The notes beneath the pieces are model-generated. The model ran no database searches and was not told where the DNA came from. It saw only the letters and a list, made by a program, of their open reading frames with translations. A stretch of 64,000 nt of DNA from Catonia carolina. Taxonomy: Eukaryota > Arthropoda > Insecta > Hemiptera > Achilidae. The stretch spans positions 60,877,001 through 60,941,000 of the forward strand of contig JAQMRL010000006.1 in the NCBI GenBank assembly GCA_035578175.1. Direction: 5' to 3'. Made by a program: the position numbers and the translations under genes. Positions 11,426-21,575 of the stretch are shown here, piece after piece (the first letter of the stretch is position 1; each line of letters starts with the position of its first letter).

Positions 11426-11839
11426 AATAACCGCGGAAAATGTTGAAACTATAATTGGAACTATGAAATATGTTTTTAGAAAAAACTATGAAACAGTAAA
11501 TTAATTATACTGTAAATATTTCTGAAATTCGTGCGAAATGGTTTTGCTTTTACATTATCCCAAACTTTCAATAGCAATTCACACAGAACTGTTATTGAAC
11601 TAAATACATAATGAACATCAAAACACCTCTTCGTCACTTGAAACCGAATACGGAAAAATTGGAAAAGTTGATATCTTCAAGTAGGCCCTACCTCGGGGAG
11701 ATAATACAACCAAAGACCAGCGAAAAGAAAGCGAACAACAGAAGATGAAGAAAGATGGCCGGTTCACTCCGAGGAACTCACCACTTGTATAAGACGAAAA
11801 CACTCTCAAGACAACCCAAGATCAGACATTATAATACTG

Positions 11840-12310
11840 TGATAAAAACTGTATGTTTGTACGCGAGTGAGTGCTTAGAATGACCAGAAAGGCTGGTCTA
11901 AGAGAAGCAGAGAAATTTGAAAGAAAGATCCTCCATGAGATAATAGGTCCGAAGATAGCAGAAGGACAATACAGGTTACAAAAACGAGAAGAACTGTACA
12001 AGGAAAATGAAACATTAGAAAAAGAAGACTAAAATTTTACGGACACCTGTGTAGAATGGATGAAATCCGGTTGATGAAACAAATTTTCAAAATACTAAAC
12101 AATAGATCTAAAGGTGTCAAATAAATGTTTCAAAGAAGTCAAAAAGGATATTGAGAAAATCGAGAAAACTTAATGAACCAAATTAAATTCAGACAATTAA
12201 TTACAGACTTTAAGGGCTTCCATGAAGAGCAAAATCAGAACACCGCGTGGACAGAACAAATGAGAAACATACAGTGAAAGAATGCTGAGAATATGGGCTG
12301 TAAAATTAAA
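11840..12310 (+). pseudogene. LINE remnant, C-terminal region
   Basis: Broken frames carry pieces of the C-terminal part of a LINE polyprotein, including 'AEKFERKILHEIIGPK' and, in another frame, 'LKFYGHLCRMDEIRLMKQIF'. The same family occurs at 37,580-37,870; both share 'CAAATTTTSAARATACTAAA' and 'TGAACCAAAYYAAATT' type text. It has many stops. Confidence 0.7.
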
Positions 12311-12929
12311 AATACCACGTATTTAAATGACTAGACACAAAAACAATTACCTATTCAATGAAAATAAAAAAATCTACAAAATTGCAAAGGATAATATTGT
12401 ACAAACAAACTTAATATAATACTCAAAGAATGCGATTTTAAGATATTCGTTGTATTATAACTTCACTTTCAAACAAACAACACACACACACACAAACACA
12501 AAACCACTTGTTTTTATTGTACTGTCATAGAAGTAAGTAGTTTACAACAGAATGGTATGTGTGGTCTAACCGGACCGAAGCAGACATTACGTTGGAATGC
12601 CAGGAATTTATGGTGATTCCAAGCAAACTCTTTTTTAAATATTCGAAGCCTCAAGAACAATACAAGTAGGATTCTCCCTCCATCCGAAGTCACCCAACTA
12701 TCCTCCCACAATTCTCTTCCTTTCATTTCAGTATATTACAAGATATTTCAGTGAAGTAACCTACTTAAGAATAGATGCGTTTCTTAAGATACATTATCAA
12801 CTACCAATTGCACTTGCCACTATACACCGGCTTGTTCATAGCCTCAAATTTTTCGGAGTTGCCTAATATTTGGATTTGAAAACATCTTAAACGAGGGTTC
12901 GGATTGAATAAAAATATCACTTTTTATTG
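12311..12929. other. Unassigned stretch
   Basis: A (CA)n run lies at 12,478-12,500. A 70-codon minus-strand ORF (12,514-12,726) shows no recognised domain. Nothing else was seen. Confidence 0.3.
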
Positions 12930-13004
12930 TTGTTGTTTAGGTCATCAGCCGAAAGGCTGGTTTGAAAATTTTGAGGCTGTTTTAAGTTTTTTTTTTTTTT
13001 TTTG
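12930..13004 (-). repeat. SINE family A, 3' fragment
   Basis: Only the hairpin end is present ('TCATCAGCCGAAAGGCTGG' preceded by TTGTTGTTGTTTAGG), followed by a T-run of about 17 nt at 12,986-13,002. Confidence 0.7.
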
Positions 13005-13480
13005 GTAACAGTGTATTTCTTTTGCGATCAGTTTATAAATACAAAAACTTTAAGCAAAAATAAGAAAATCTGAGTTATGTCCTTAGAATTAAAATATAAA
13101 CTAAACACAGTAGTGTGTTTCAACAAGACAAACTGTGAAGAAAAAAATATATATATACAAAACTAAATTTGATGAACTGTGAATAAACATCTCGAAACAC
13201 CAAGTTGTTGAAGCTGGACATGATGACGATGATAGAGATGATAACGATACCTATTATGAGATGACGATAATTAATATCATCAAATATTAGTAGTTGAAGT
13301 AGAAAAGAAGAAAAAAAGTTTAAATGATTAACAAAATCCTAAAGGTAAGTCTAATGTTTCAAAACGTTTCAGTCTGTGGGTATCTTCGCTGTTGTCGAGA
13401 AGGTTAATCGCTAATGGATTCTGATAGTCTTCTAGTTTTTGTAAATGTTTTTCGTTATGTTGTTTAATTTCTTCTTTTAT
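13005..13480. other. Unassigned stretch upstream of the LINE
   Basis: It is AT-rich with a GA/TGAT-rich run at 13,220-13,275. No gene was seen. Confidence 0.3.
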
Positions 13481-13944
13481 GAAGGGACATGCTCATTAAC
13501 CCGCCTCATGGGGAATCAGAGCTCCCTTCTCTGATACCCACATGAGGAATTCTTACCTGGCGCGTCCAAGTCGCGGGGGTGGGCACCTCTCACTCAGGTA
13601 GGCCGGAGTGAATAGGTGGCCAAGTTCAGGTAGGGACCCAGTTCTGTGGGGTATAACACGGACCCCTGCCCAGGGATACGGGTGAAGATCACAACGGCAG
13701 ACATGGCGAAGGAGAGTGTCTCCAGAAACGGCTTGACTGGCGGAAGTGGCAGCCCAGATTTTAGGGTTGGTATAAAGTCACCATTGCATGTGTCTGTATG
13801 CGAACACCGAGTGATTGCCGGTATAAGCAATCTTCCATTTACTGACCAACGGCTTAGGGCGGACGAGTTGGTAAATGGTAGGGCACCCTTTTGTCCTAGG
13901 GTTAAGAAATTGGCCCTGAAGGCAGATGAACCAATGAAGTGGTC

Positions 13945-14026
13945 AAAGGCATAAGGATACGGAAGGGAACGGAAAACCACCTTTAATACGGTGGTTTTCC
14001 GTTCCCTTCCGTATCCTTATGCCTTT
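13945..14026. repeat. Perfect 37-bp inverted repeat with 8-nt loop
   Basis: The arm 13,945-13,981 (starting AAAGGCATAAGGATACGG) is the exact reverse complement of 13,990-14,026; the loop is TTTAATAC. A second, smaller stem follows at 14,060-14,082 (ATTTGAGAC, loop CTTTA, GTCTCAAAT). Both lie just before the endonuclease ORF start at 14,103. Confidence 0.95.
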
Positions 14027-14102
14027 ATTTGCTTTTATTCTTTTTTTATTTATGCTTTTATTTGAGACCTTTAGTCTCAAATGACATTTCTAGTAAATCA
14101 CA

Positions 14103-17100
14103 ATGGCATTTACAAAAACTCATAGACACCTTACTGATCATGGGAGTCGGAAACCAAGATCCGGCAGGGGAGGTACACTTGAAGAATATGAGGCCTCTCA
14201 GGTCGTCAGCAAGCGAAATCCTCATAAGCAGAGAGAAACCAGGAAAACCATTGGTTTAGAAAAAATAGAAAAAGGACGAACCCTAAGACTGGCCACATGG
14301 AACGTGAAGAGCTTATATCAACCGGGTAAGCTAGATAACCTAATAGCTGAAATGGATCGACTTAAGATAAATATACTCGGTATCAGCGATGTTCAATGGC
14401 CGGATTCAGGAAAACTAGCCACAAACAATGGCATGATGTATTATGTTGGTAACAATGATCCAAGACATCGATATGGAGTTGCCATACTTGTGGACCAAGA
14501 GACAAATAAATCTGTTGTTGGTTTTACCCCCTACTCGGAGAGATTAATGATGATCCAGCTGCAGACATTCTCTAAGAAGATAAACGTTGTCCAAATATAC
14601 GCACCTACTGCCGACAAAGATGAGACCGAGATAGAAAGGTTCTATATGCAATTGAACGAAATCATAAGATCCACAAAAAAAGATGACATATTGTTGGTAA
14701 TGGGAGATTTCAACGCCAAGATTGGAAGGGGAAAATTTTTTTTTTTTTTTTTTTTTTTTTGGTTTAACGTCCGACTGTTTTGCAAATTGCTGCTAATGCA
14801 GACGGTGGAAGGGGAAAAGTGGATGGATGTGTGGGGGAGTTTGGCTTGGGAGAAAGAAATGAGAGGGGGGGCAGACTTGTCGAATTCTGCCAAAGTGAGG
14901 AGCTGGTAGTAATGAATACAATATTTAAATTGCCTAACAGAAGACTTTATACTTGGAAATCACCTGCGGATGCAGAGGATCACATTGTTAGAAATCAGAT
15001 AGACTACATTTTAATAAAATCCAGATATAAAAACATGATAAAGTCTGTGAAAACATACCCCGGAGCTGACATAAATTCAGATCATAATCCATTAGTAAGT
15101 GTTATGCAGATAAAATTGAAGAAGATTCGAAAGCAATCAAATATACCACGGTTCGATGTCTCAAGGATAAAAGAAGAGCCTGTACGCCAGAGTTTGAAAA
15201 AAGAAATAAATGGTAACTTAAAGGAAAGAAAACAAGATGTGATAAAGGCGACAGATAGTGATGACAAATGGAGCATTATACAGAAGACCTTAGTAGAGGC
15301 AGGCAAGAAGATATTGCAGACACAAATAAGAAAAGAACAGAGATGGATGACTTCAGAAATCCTAGAGCTAATGGGGGAAAGAAGGAAGTATAAAGGCAGG
15401 AATAAGGCAGAATACAAGGAAACACAGAGATTGATTCGAGAGAAAATAAAAGAGGCAAAATCCACTTGGCTTACAAATCAGTGCAGTGAAATAGAGGAAT
15501 ATGCAAAAAAGTATGATAGCTTCAACATGTATAAGAAAATAAAGGAAATGACAAATACACAGAAAAAGGAAAGATGGTCTTCTTAAAGACAATAATGGAA
15601 AAATTATTATAGAAGTCAAAGAGAAATTGAATAACTGGAAGACATACATAGCAGACCTGTTTGAAGATAATCGTCAAGAACCGGAAGAAATTGACAGTGA
15701 AACGGGACCGGAGATCATGATGGAGGAAATCAAACAGGCAATACGAAATGCAAAAAACGGAAAAGCTGTAGGTCCAGACGAAATACCTGCGGAATTATTG
15801 AAATGCCTGGATGATGAAACTCTACATATACTGCTGGATCTGTTTAATGAAGTCTATAAAACCGGACAAATACCACAGGAATGGTTGGTATCTACCTTTG
15901 TAGCAATACCAAAGACAATATATGCCAAAGATTGTTCAGACTATAGGACAATATCACTAATAAGCCATACCCTTAAAATATTTCTGAAGGTAATTCATGG
16001 AAGATTATATAGAAAACTAGAAGATGATATGGACGATACCCAATTTGGGTTCCGCAAAGGACTGGGAACAAGAGAGGCATTGTTTGCTTTTAATGTCCTT
16101 TCTCAAAGATGCTTAGATATGAACATTGATATATATGCCTGTTTCATTGATTTTGAAAAAGCATTTGACAGGGTCCGACATGAAAAACTAATAGAATTAT
16201 TGAAAAACAAAAATATAGACAGACGAGATTTGCGAATCATCATCAATCTGTATTGGAACCAAAAGGCCAATATAAAGGTCGAAGAACAAAAGTCCGAGAA
16301 TATTGATGTAAAGAGAGGGGTAAGACAGGGTTGTGTTCTGTCGCCACTACTGTTCAACATGTATAGTGAAGCCATATTTCAAGACGCCATAACAGAACTG
16401 AGTGATGGAATCTCTGTGGGTGGAAGGATAGTAAATAACATAAGATTCGCTGATGACACCGTTGTGATGGCAGACACCCTGGAATCGCTGCAAGAATTGG
16501 TGAATAGAATTAACGATCATTGCATTGGATATGGACTTAGAATAAATGAGAAAAAAACTAAATTTATGATTGTCTCGAGAGCAGAACATGGAAATGAAAC
16601 ATTAACAATAGAGCAAACCCAAATAGAAAAAGTAGAGGCATACAAATATCTGGGAACCTGGGTTGATGACAAGAATGACCAAAGCAAAGAAATTAAAGTA
16701 AGAATTGAAACTGCAAGGCAAGCATTCATAAAATTGAAGACAATGCTAACAAACAAAGACCTTCACATGCCTCTCAGATTGAGGGCTCTAAGATGTTACG
16801 TATTTTCCATCGTACTATATGGAATGGAAGCTTGGACATTGAAGAAACAACACATAAAGAAGATAGAAGCGTTCGAAATGTGGTGTTACAGGAGAATGTT
16901 GAAAATTCAGTGGGTCCAAAAGGTTACCAATGTTGAGGTGCTACGACGTTTAAATAAGGAGTTGGAAGTTATGAAGAGTATAAAAACAAGAAAACTAGAA
17001 TATTTGGGTCACATAACCAGAGGAGAAAAATATGAGTTGCTGAGAATTATTATGCAGGGAAGGATCCGAGGAAGAAGAGGCGTAGGAAGAAGACGCATCT

Positions 17101-17207
17101 CCTGGCTAAGGAATCTTAGAGAATGGTTCAACTGTAGTTCATTGCAACTATTCAGAGCAGCAGCCAGCAAAGTGACCATAGCCATTATGATATCCAACCT
17201 CCGATAG
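14103..17207 (+). pseudogene. LINE endonuclease-reverse transcriptase, two frameshifts
   Basis: The product would nick target DNA and reverse-transcribe the element RNA. The APE-type endonuclease starts at 14,103: TWN at residues 65-67, YAPT near 166-169 and GDFN at 201-204. The residue usually Glu in the 'SEVRW'-type motif is Asp96 (GISDVQWP), which may weaken the nuclease. A SINE at 14,736-14,806 plus its target duplication adds 83 bp and shifts the frame. Endonuclease sequence resumes to 'NSDHNPLV' near 15,075. A second frameshift near 15,570 (probably one lost G) precedes the RT frame, open to 17,207. RT motifs are 'FIDFEKAFD', 'RQGCVLSPLLFN' and 'FADD' (about 16,446-16,457). The C-terminus has 'YLGHITRGEKYELL'. 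Substitutions look mild apart from these breaks, so the copy is fairly young. Confidence 0.88.
14736..14806 (-). mobile_element. SINE family D, very short insertion in the LINE
   Basis: A run of 25 T at 14,736-14,760 is followed by 46 nt of SINE D 3' body ('GTCCGACTG', 'GCTAATGCAGACGGT'). It is flanked by an exact 12-bp target duplication, GGAAGGGGAAAA, at 14,724-14,735 and 14,807-14,818. In the minus sense it is a 5'-truncated SINE with a 25-A tail. Confidence 0.95.
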
Positions 17208-17237
17208 GAGATGGAACTTTAAGAAGAAGATGAAGGA

Positions 17238-17595
17238 CAGGTTTAGATCATTGTTGCTAAGTAAAACGAGGAATGAGGTGGTTTACCAATGCTTTCCTCA
17301 CTGAGTGGAAAAGTATGCTTATCAGCAATCCAGGCCTTTCGAAAAGCACCTACTTTCCACCCTGCAAATGACACCTTCACTTCATTCACCTCAGGGTCTG
17401 GCTGTATAATGAAATTAATTTTTCTCAGAGGAGATAACTTTGATAAGTGTCTTTTACACCTCTACCTCTTCTGTTCTGAAATGTTTATCATATAATTTGG
17501 TGATCACGTGATAAGAAACAGAACTATTTTTTGTAGCACTGGAACTAGAAGATCGAATGCAAGTAATTTAACACTCCACCTGCCTTTTATGGGCA
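17238..17595 (-). repeat. SINE family A, hairpin deleted
   Basis: The start 'GGTTTAGATCATTG' jumps to 'CTAAGTAAAACGAGG', so the conserved 3' stem-loop is lost. The rest runs to 'CTCCACCTGCCTTTTATGGG'. It directly follows the LINE tail. Confidence 0.75.
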
Positions 17596-18337
17596 ACAAT
17601 TTTTATTAAGAAATATAATATACAGGCTGAGTTTTAGAACTGTAACTCTTTTAGAAGTAATAGAAGTTAAAATTTTAGTTAACTATTCCCTCTCCCTACC
17701 CCTTAGGCACTAGTGGTTGTAATTAAAATTATTTATTTTTTTCTTTCTATAGTACATTACATTGTATTACTAGGACAATGCATTTGTCGATTTTTAGAAC
17801 TGCAGCTCTTCGGAATGAGGTATAGAAATAATATTGTATCAAATTACTTTTGGTACGCTCAATTACTTAACTAAACATTAAAAGAAATTATTTACCGGTA
17901 AAGTGCTCAAACTTGCTTAAGTGTCAATAAAGTGCAAGTACAGAATTACGTACGTGGAAATGGTACAATCAATAAGTCTCCACCAAACAATATAACACTT
18001 TACTAGCTTCAGTTAAGACTCTGAACACATAGTCCAGTCCTAACGTGTGTTAAAACAAAAATAACAAAAGGCAATGAAGAAAGAAAACCCTTAGTAAGAA
18101 AACAAAAGTTAAGTGCGTTACCGAAAAGAATGAAGGAGATGTCAAATATTTCCCCGTTACACCGTTGTACTTCAGTAACGTGACTAGGGTTTTCAAGAAA
18201 GCCTTAACAGAACCAAAAATAATCATACATTTTGCTCAAAACTGTACTTATAAATCTTACAGAAATTACACAGCAATGCCTATAGGTTTTCGTGAACTTT
18301 CAATCTGTTTTACACTTAATCGACTAATTTATATTCA
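17596..18337. other. Unassigned AT-rich stretch
   Basis: No gene or repeat boundary was recognised. Confidence 0.3.
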
Positions 18338-18641
18338 ACCCACCGGGTTGGTCTAAGGGTAACGTCGTCGCCGCTAGTCAGCTGATTTTCGGAGACGAAG
18401 GTCCGTGGTTCAAATCCTAGTAAAGGTAGTTACTTTTACACAGATTTGAATACTAGACAGTGGTTACCGGTGAACTTTGATGGTTGGGTTTCAATTAACC
18501 ATACTCTCTCAGGAATGGTCGGCCTGGGTCTGTACAAGACTACACTTCACTTACACGTCATACATATCATAAAATATCTCATTGGGTCATGGGATTGCTT
18601 ATTGTTCTAAATTGAACAGATTGCAACGTACACATTAGGGA
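18338..18641 (+). repeat. SINE family C, full-length copy
   Basis: The head 'CCCACCGGGTTGGTCTAAGG' has an A-box-like segment, the B-box-like 'GGTTCAAATCC' follows at about 18,409-18,419, and the body runs to 'CACATTAGGG'. This is one of the cleanest copies for defining the family. Confidence 0.82.
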
Positions 18642-18751
18642 AAAAAATTATATTCAGTAATGAATGCAATAAAAGGAAATTAAACCTTAAGAGACGTTGA
18701 AGGGCGGTTTATTGACATTGGTAAACATAATTAACATACTCTTACACTGAT

Positions 18752-19410
18752 GTTTTTACTTTCTCTTACTCAATGAATATATAGGGAAGGAAAGTTTTGT
18801 TTTGACAACGCAAAATAAAAATCAACCTCTGTGGAACTTCCATTTTTTTACCACAACAGCACAACTCCCACAAGAATTTCAGTACACATGCCGCTTACCC
18901 TATCATGTAAAAAATAAAAAATGTAGTAAAAGAGGCGATTATAAAACATTGTAAAAGTAGTTTCTGAGAAAACTGGAAAAAATGTGAAAATCACACGAAT
19001 AAACTACTACTTCCAGTTGACCGATTTTAACGAAAATGTTCGTGTAGAGTTCCCTACACTCTATTTCACGTTCAGAATGCAGTACAGCTGTTATGAGAAC
19101 CCGTTGTGTTATCAGGGGTACGGAAAACATCAGGCACGGCCAATACAATAACATTCTCCTCCACCGAAACGCGGATTCGTTAGTGTAGTAGCGCTCAAAC
19201 TCCCATATGAAATACGTTATGGACTTAACATACTGCATTCTGAACGTGAAATCAACTATAGTGAAGTACTTAACTTAAAGTTCCATATATTAATGTCGTA
19301 TGATATTTCGTACACACACACTAACACAATTTTTAAAAATTAACACGAAAACAATACTTTCCTTCCCTACATACCCGTATTCAAATAGGGCAAAAGAAAG
19401 TAACAAGTCT
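18752..19410. repeat. Family E fold-back copy with a nested MITE
   Basis: The first 60 bp are the forward E terminus (ACTTTCTCTTACTCAATG...). The rest runs in reverse and ends with the same terminus (GGGCAAAAGAAAGTA at 19,388-19,402). Both outer ends are therefore the same E end, inverted. A small MITE lies inside at about 19,057-19,251. Confidence 0.65.
19057..19251. mobile_element. MITE with terminal inverted repeats, likely TA duplication
   Basis: The inverted ends share 'TTTCACGTTCAGAATGCAGTA'-type sequence (the core TTTCACGTTCAGAATGCAG is exact). The uninterrupted E sequence places the insertion after CCCTA, consistent with a TA target. A larger relative lies at 42,782-43,835. Confidence 0.75.
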
Positions 19411-19441
19411 ATACGTACAATTTTTTAAGATCAGTATATAA

Positions 19442-19795
19442 TGTTGTCTAGGTCTTCAGCCGAAAGGCTGGTTTGAACCTGTACAGGTTTTACTAAGTAA
19501 AATGAGGAGTGAGGTGATTTACAATAGCCTTCCTCACTAAATGGAAAGTAAGCTTATCAGCATCCCGGGGCCTCTGGAAAGCACATATTTTCCACTCTGC
19601 AAATGATACCTTCACTTCATTCACCACAGGGGCTGGCTGTATAATGAAATTCATTACTTTCAGAGGAGATGACTCTGATTAGTGTTTTTACACCTCTACC
19701 TCTTCTGTTCTTAAATGATTCAGTCATTTAATTGGCTGACAACGTGATAAGAAACAGAACTATTTATTTTAGCCCTGCAATGTACAGTATATAAT
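19442..19795 (-). repeat. SINE family A
   Basis: It runs from 'TGTTGTCTAGGTCTTCAGCC' with the GAAA-loop hairpin, through the body, to 'AGCCCTGCAATGTACAG'. It lacks the last roughly 45 bp (the CTGCCCATAACAG end). Confidence 0.78.
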
Positions 19796-19844
19796 ATTAA
19801 GTATTTACCAATGCAGAGCAAAACGAACTAATTTCTTTAACAGA

Positions 19845-19930
19845 TGAAAAATGACAGACTTGACAAAGAATCGAACCTGGGATAATATTCCACAGAAGCC
19901 AATTGCTCTGACCGCTAAACCGAAGGGAAA
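19845..19930 (-). repeat. tRNA-like SINE head fragment
   Basis: On the minus strand, 'TTTAGCGGTCAGAGCAATTG' (A-box region) is followed by 'CCAGGTTCGATTC' (B-box region). The acceptor stem does not pair, so it is a tRNA-derived repeat and not a tRNA gene. Confidence 0.5.
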
Positions 19931-20334
19931 TCAGGTTGCTGGTACATTATATGATTCCCACAAATAGAAAATAGTAGTAAAATAATTAAAGGATTAGAAT
20001 TTCCCGCATAGAAAAACATAAAAAGCAACCTGTATGAATTATGAAAACGATAAAAAAAACAAATAATAAAATAAAACAACAAAGAATGAAAGCCGGCGGA
20101 GTGCAGTGAACTCGTATTGATTATTCCGTTTGTATTATTTTTCTGTGTGTTAGTAACAGGTACGCTATTTAACGGGTTAAATGTTATCCATGCATAAAAC
20201 ACAAACTCAATGGAAATAAATACTTCGCTTTAATCCACATGAATGAGTGATAAATACAACAGAATTAGACTTGGTAAAAATAGAATGTGTGACAAAAATA
20301 TCTTCATCTTCATTAGAAATAAATATTAAGGTTA
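19931..20334. other. Unassigned stretch
   Basis: A 95-codon minus-strand ORF (19,915-20,202) is rich in Phe, Leu and Ile, overlaps the SINE head and is probably chance. No gene was seen. Confidence 0.3.
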
Positions 20335-20500
20335 AATCCGTTCACTAACTGACCCTTTCAATACGGAATCTCCAGAACTTCAATTCAAGAAACTTGAAAC
20401 TCGATACGTTACGTCCCATTTGACGCTAAACTAGGCTCTGTAGAAAAACTGCTTAAAATAAAAGTGGAAGATTTTTTTATTGGTGGTAATTTTTAAAATT
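20335..20500 (-). repeat. Family E fragment
   Basis: It contains 'TTGACGCTAAACTAGGCTCT' followed by 'AAATAAAAGTGG...', the same block as 57,280-57,330 and 30,640. Confidence 0.6.
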
Positions 20501-20539
20501 GTCATCAAATCATTTCCTTTGTCCATCCGTCCGTCACAC

Positions 20540-20830
20540 CAAAATGTCACAAACTACAAGATATAGCTACAAATGGTTTCCCAATTCGTAATCTATATAA
20601 AAAATTAATGGGCCTTAATTGGATTTGAAATTCTGGTTTTGACCGGAAGTTGCCAAAAAAACCGGAAGTCAAGTAATCAAAGCCAGAAACTACAAGAGAT
20701 AGCACCAAACACTTTTCGTATTAATAATCTACACAATAAGGTAGTGGGTATGGATTGGGTTTATAGGTCTGATTTGGACCGGAAGTGACCCAAAAGCGGA
20801 CGTCAAGAAATCAAAGTCAGAATTTCGAAA
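20540..20830 (+). repeat. Tandem repeat of about 135 bp, two copies
   Basis: Two adjacent units each hold 'ACAAGATATAGC' or 'ACAAGAGATAGC', a 'GTAATCTA/ATAATCTA' segment, and 'GACCGGAAGT...CAAGTAATCAAAG'-type text. They are diverged but collinear. Confidence 0.7.
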
Positions 20831-21397
20831 CAAAAATAGGGCCATTCGATTCCTGTTAAAGAGTAGATACAGAAATCACTAATGGTTTTTGGCCATAAGT
20901 CAGAGATAAGCAGCTTTAAAAATTTCCACCACTCATGATACGCGGCGTCTAATGAAAGGGATTTTTTCTAATAACTTTAACCATTTATAGGGCAGACTAC
21001 GGGGGGAAATATATATGTTTTAGAATGTTAAATTTGGCATTACAGAGACTTGAATAATGTATTTCTAGTGCCAGAACAGTAAGATATTTCTTTCTTTTGA
21101 TGTTAATCTCTGGTAAGTATATTTACCAAGGAACGTTTATTGAAATGGGAATCACATAATGTTTACTGTATAACATAATGTTTACTATACGAGTATATAA
21201 CAATAAAATGTTTAGAATAACTTATCTTAATTTTATATTAGCATGAATGCTTGCTTTCCCGTAAAAAACTAGAATTTTCGAAGTATACTGTACAAAACAA
21301 AGCGGTAGCGTACGCTGGTATGAATCCTTACCACAATAGTGCAACTCACGAAGAAAATGGTCGCTGCGCGCTAATTTCAAAATATGGATAGCCTACT

Positions 21398-21517
21398 TAA
21401 TAAAACGCATGGATAGTAGTTGAAAACAGACTGATTTTTATTTGTAAAATGACAGGTAGGTACACATTATATACACTAGATGGCGCTAGCTATTATTTAG
21501 TTACAACAATAACAATA
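21398..21517 (-). repeat. copia 3' LTR (120 bp)
   Basis: Identical by eye over 120 bp to 25,666-25,785. The flanking target duplication CTACT lies at 21,393-21,397. On the element strand the LTR starts TATTGTTATTGTTG and ends CGTTTTATTA. Just inside, on the element strand, a purine-rich AAGTGGTGG (about 21,518-21,526) is the likely polypurine tract. Confidence 0.93.
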
Positions 21518-21575
21518 CCACCACTTAACTAAATAATACTAAAATACCTATATAAAGAAACAAACACTTTATAGA

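Larger units (their letters stand above)
13481..17237 (+). mobile_element. RTE-like LINE, near full length, inactivated
   Basis: A GC-richer 5' region (13,490-13,955) precedes an endonuclease-reverse transcriptase ORF (14,103-17,207), which ends in a 3' region with an AAGAAGAAG-type tail near 17,219. The 5' region contains an ORF of 102 codons (13,646-13,954) of unknown function that could be a short ORF1 or simply 5' UTR. Between it and the main ORF lies a perfect 37-bp inverted repeat. The exact 5' end is not visible; about 13,490 is where base composition changes. SINE A sequence abuts the 3' end. The clade call (RTE) rests on overall layout and motif style. Confidence 0.8.

Noticed and set aside
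12986..13002. Polyadenylated processed pseudogene tail
   Set aside because: The T run follows a SINE A fragment, and no gene-like sequence precedes it on the minus strand.
13594..13980. 128-codon minus-strand ORF as a gene
   Set aside because: It is the antisense shadow of the LINE 5' region and overlaps the 102-codon plus-strand frame.
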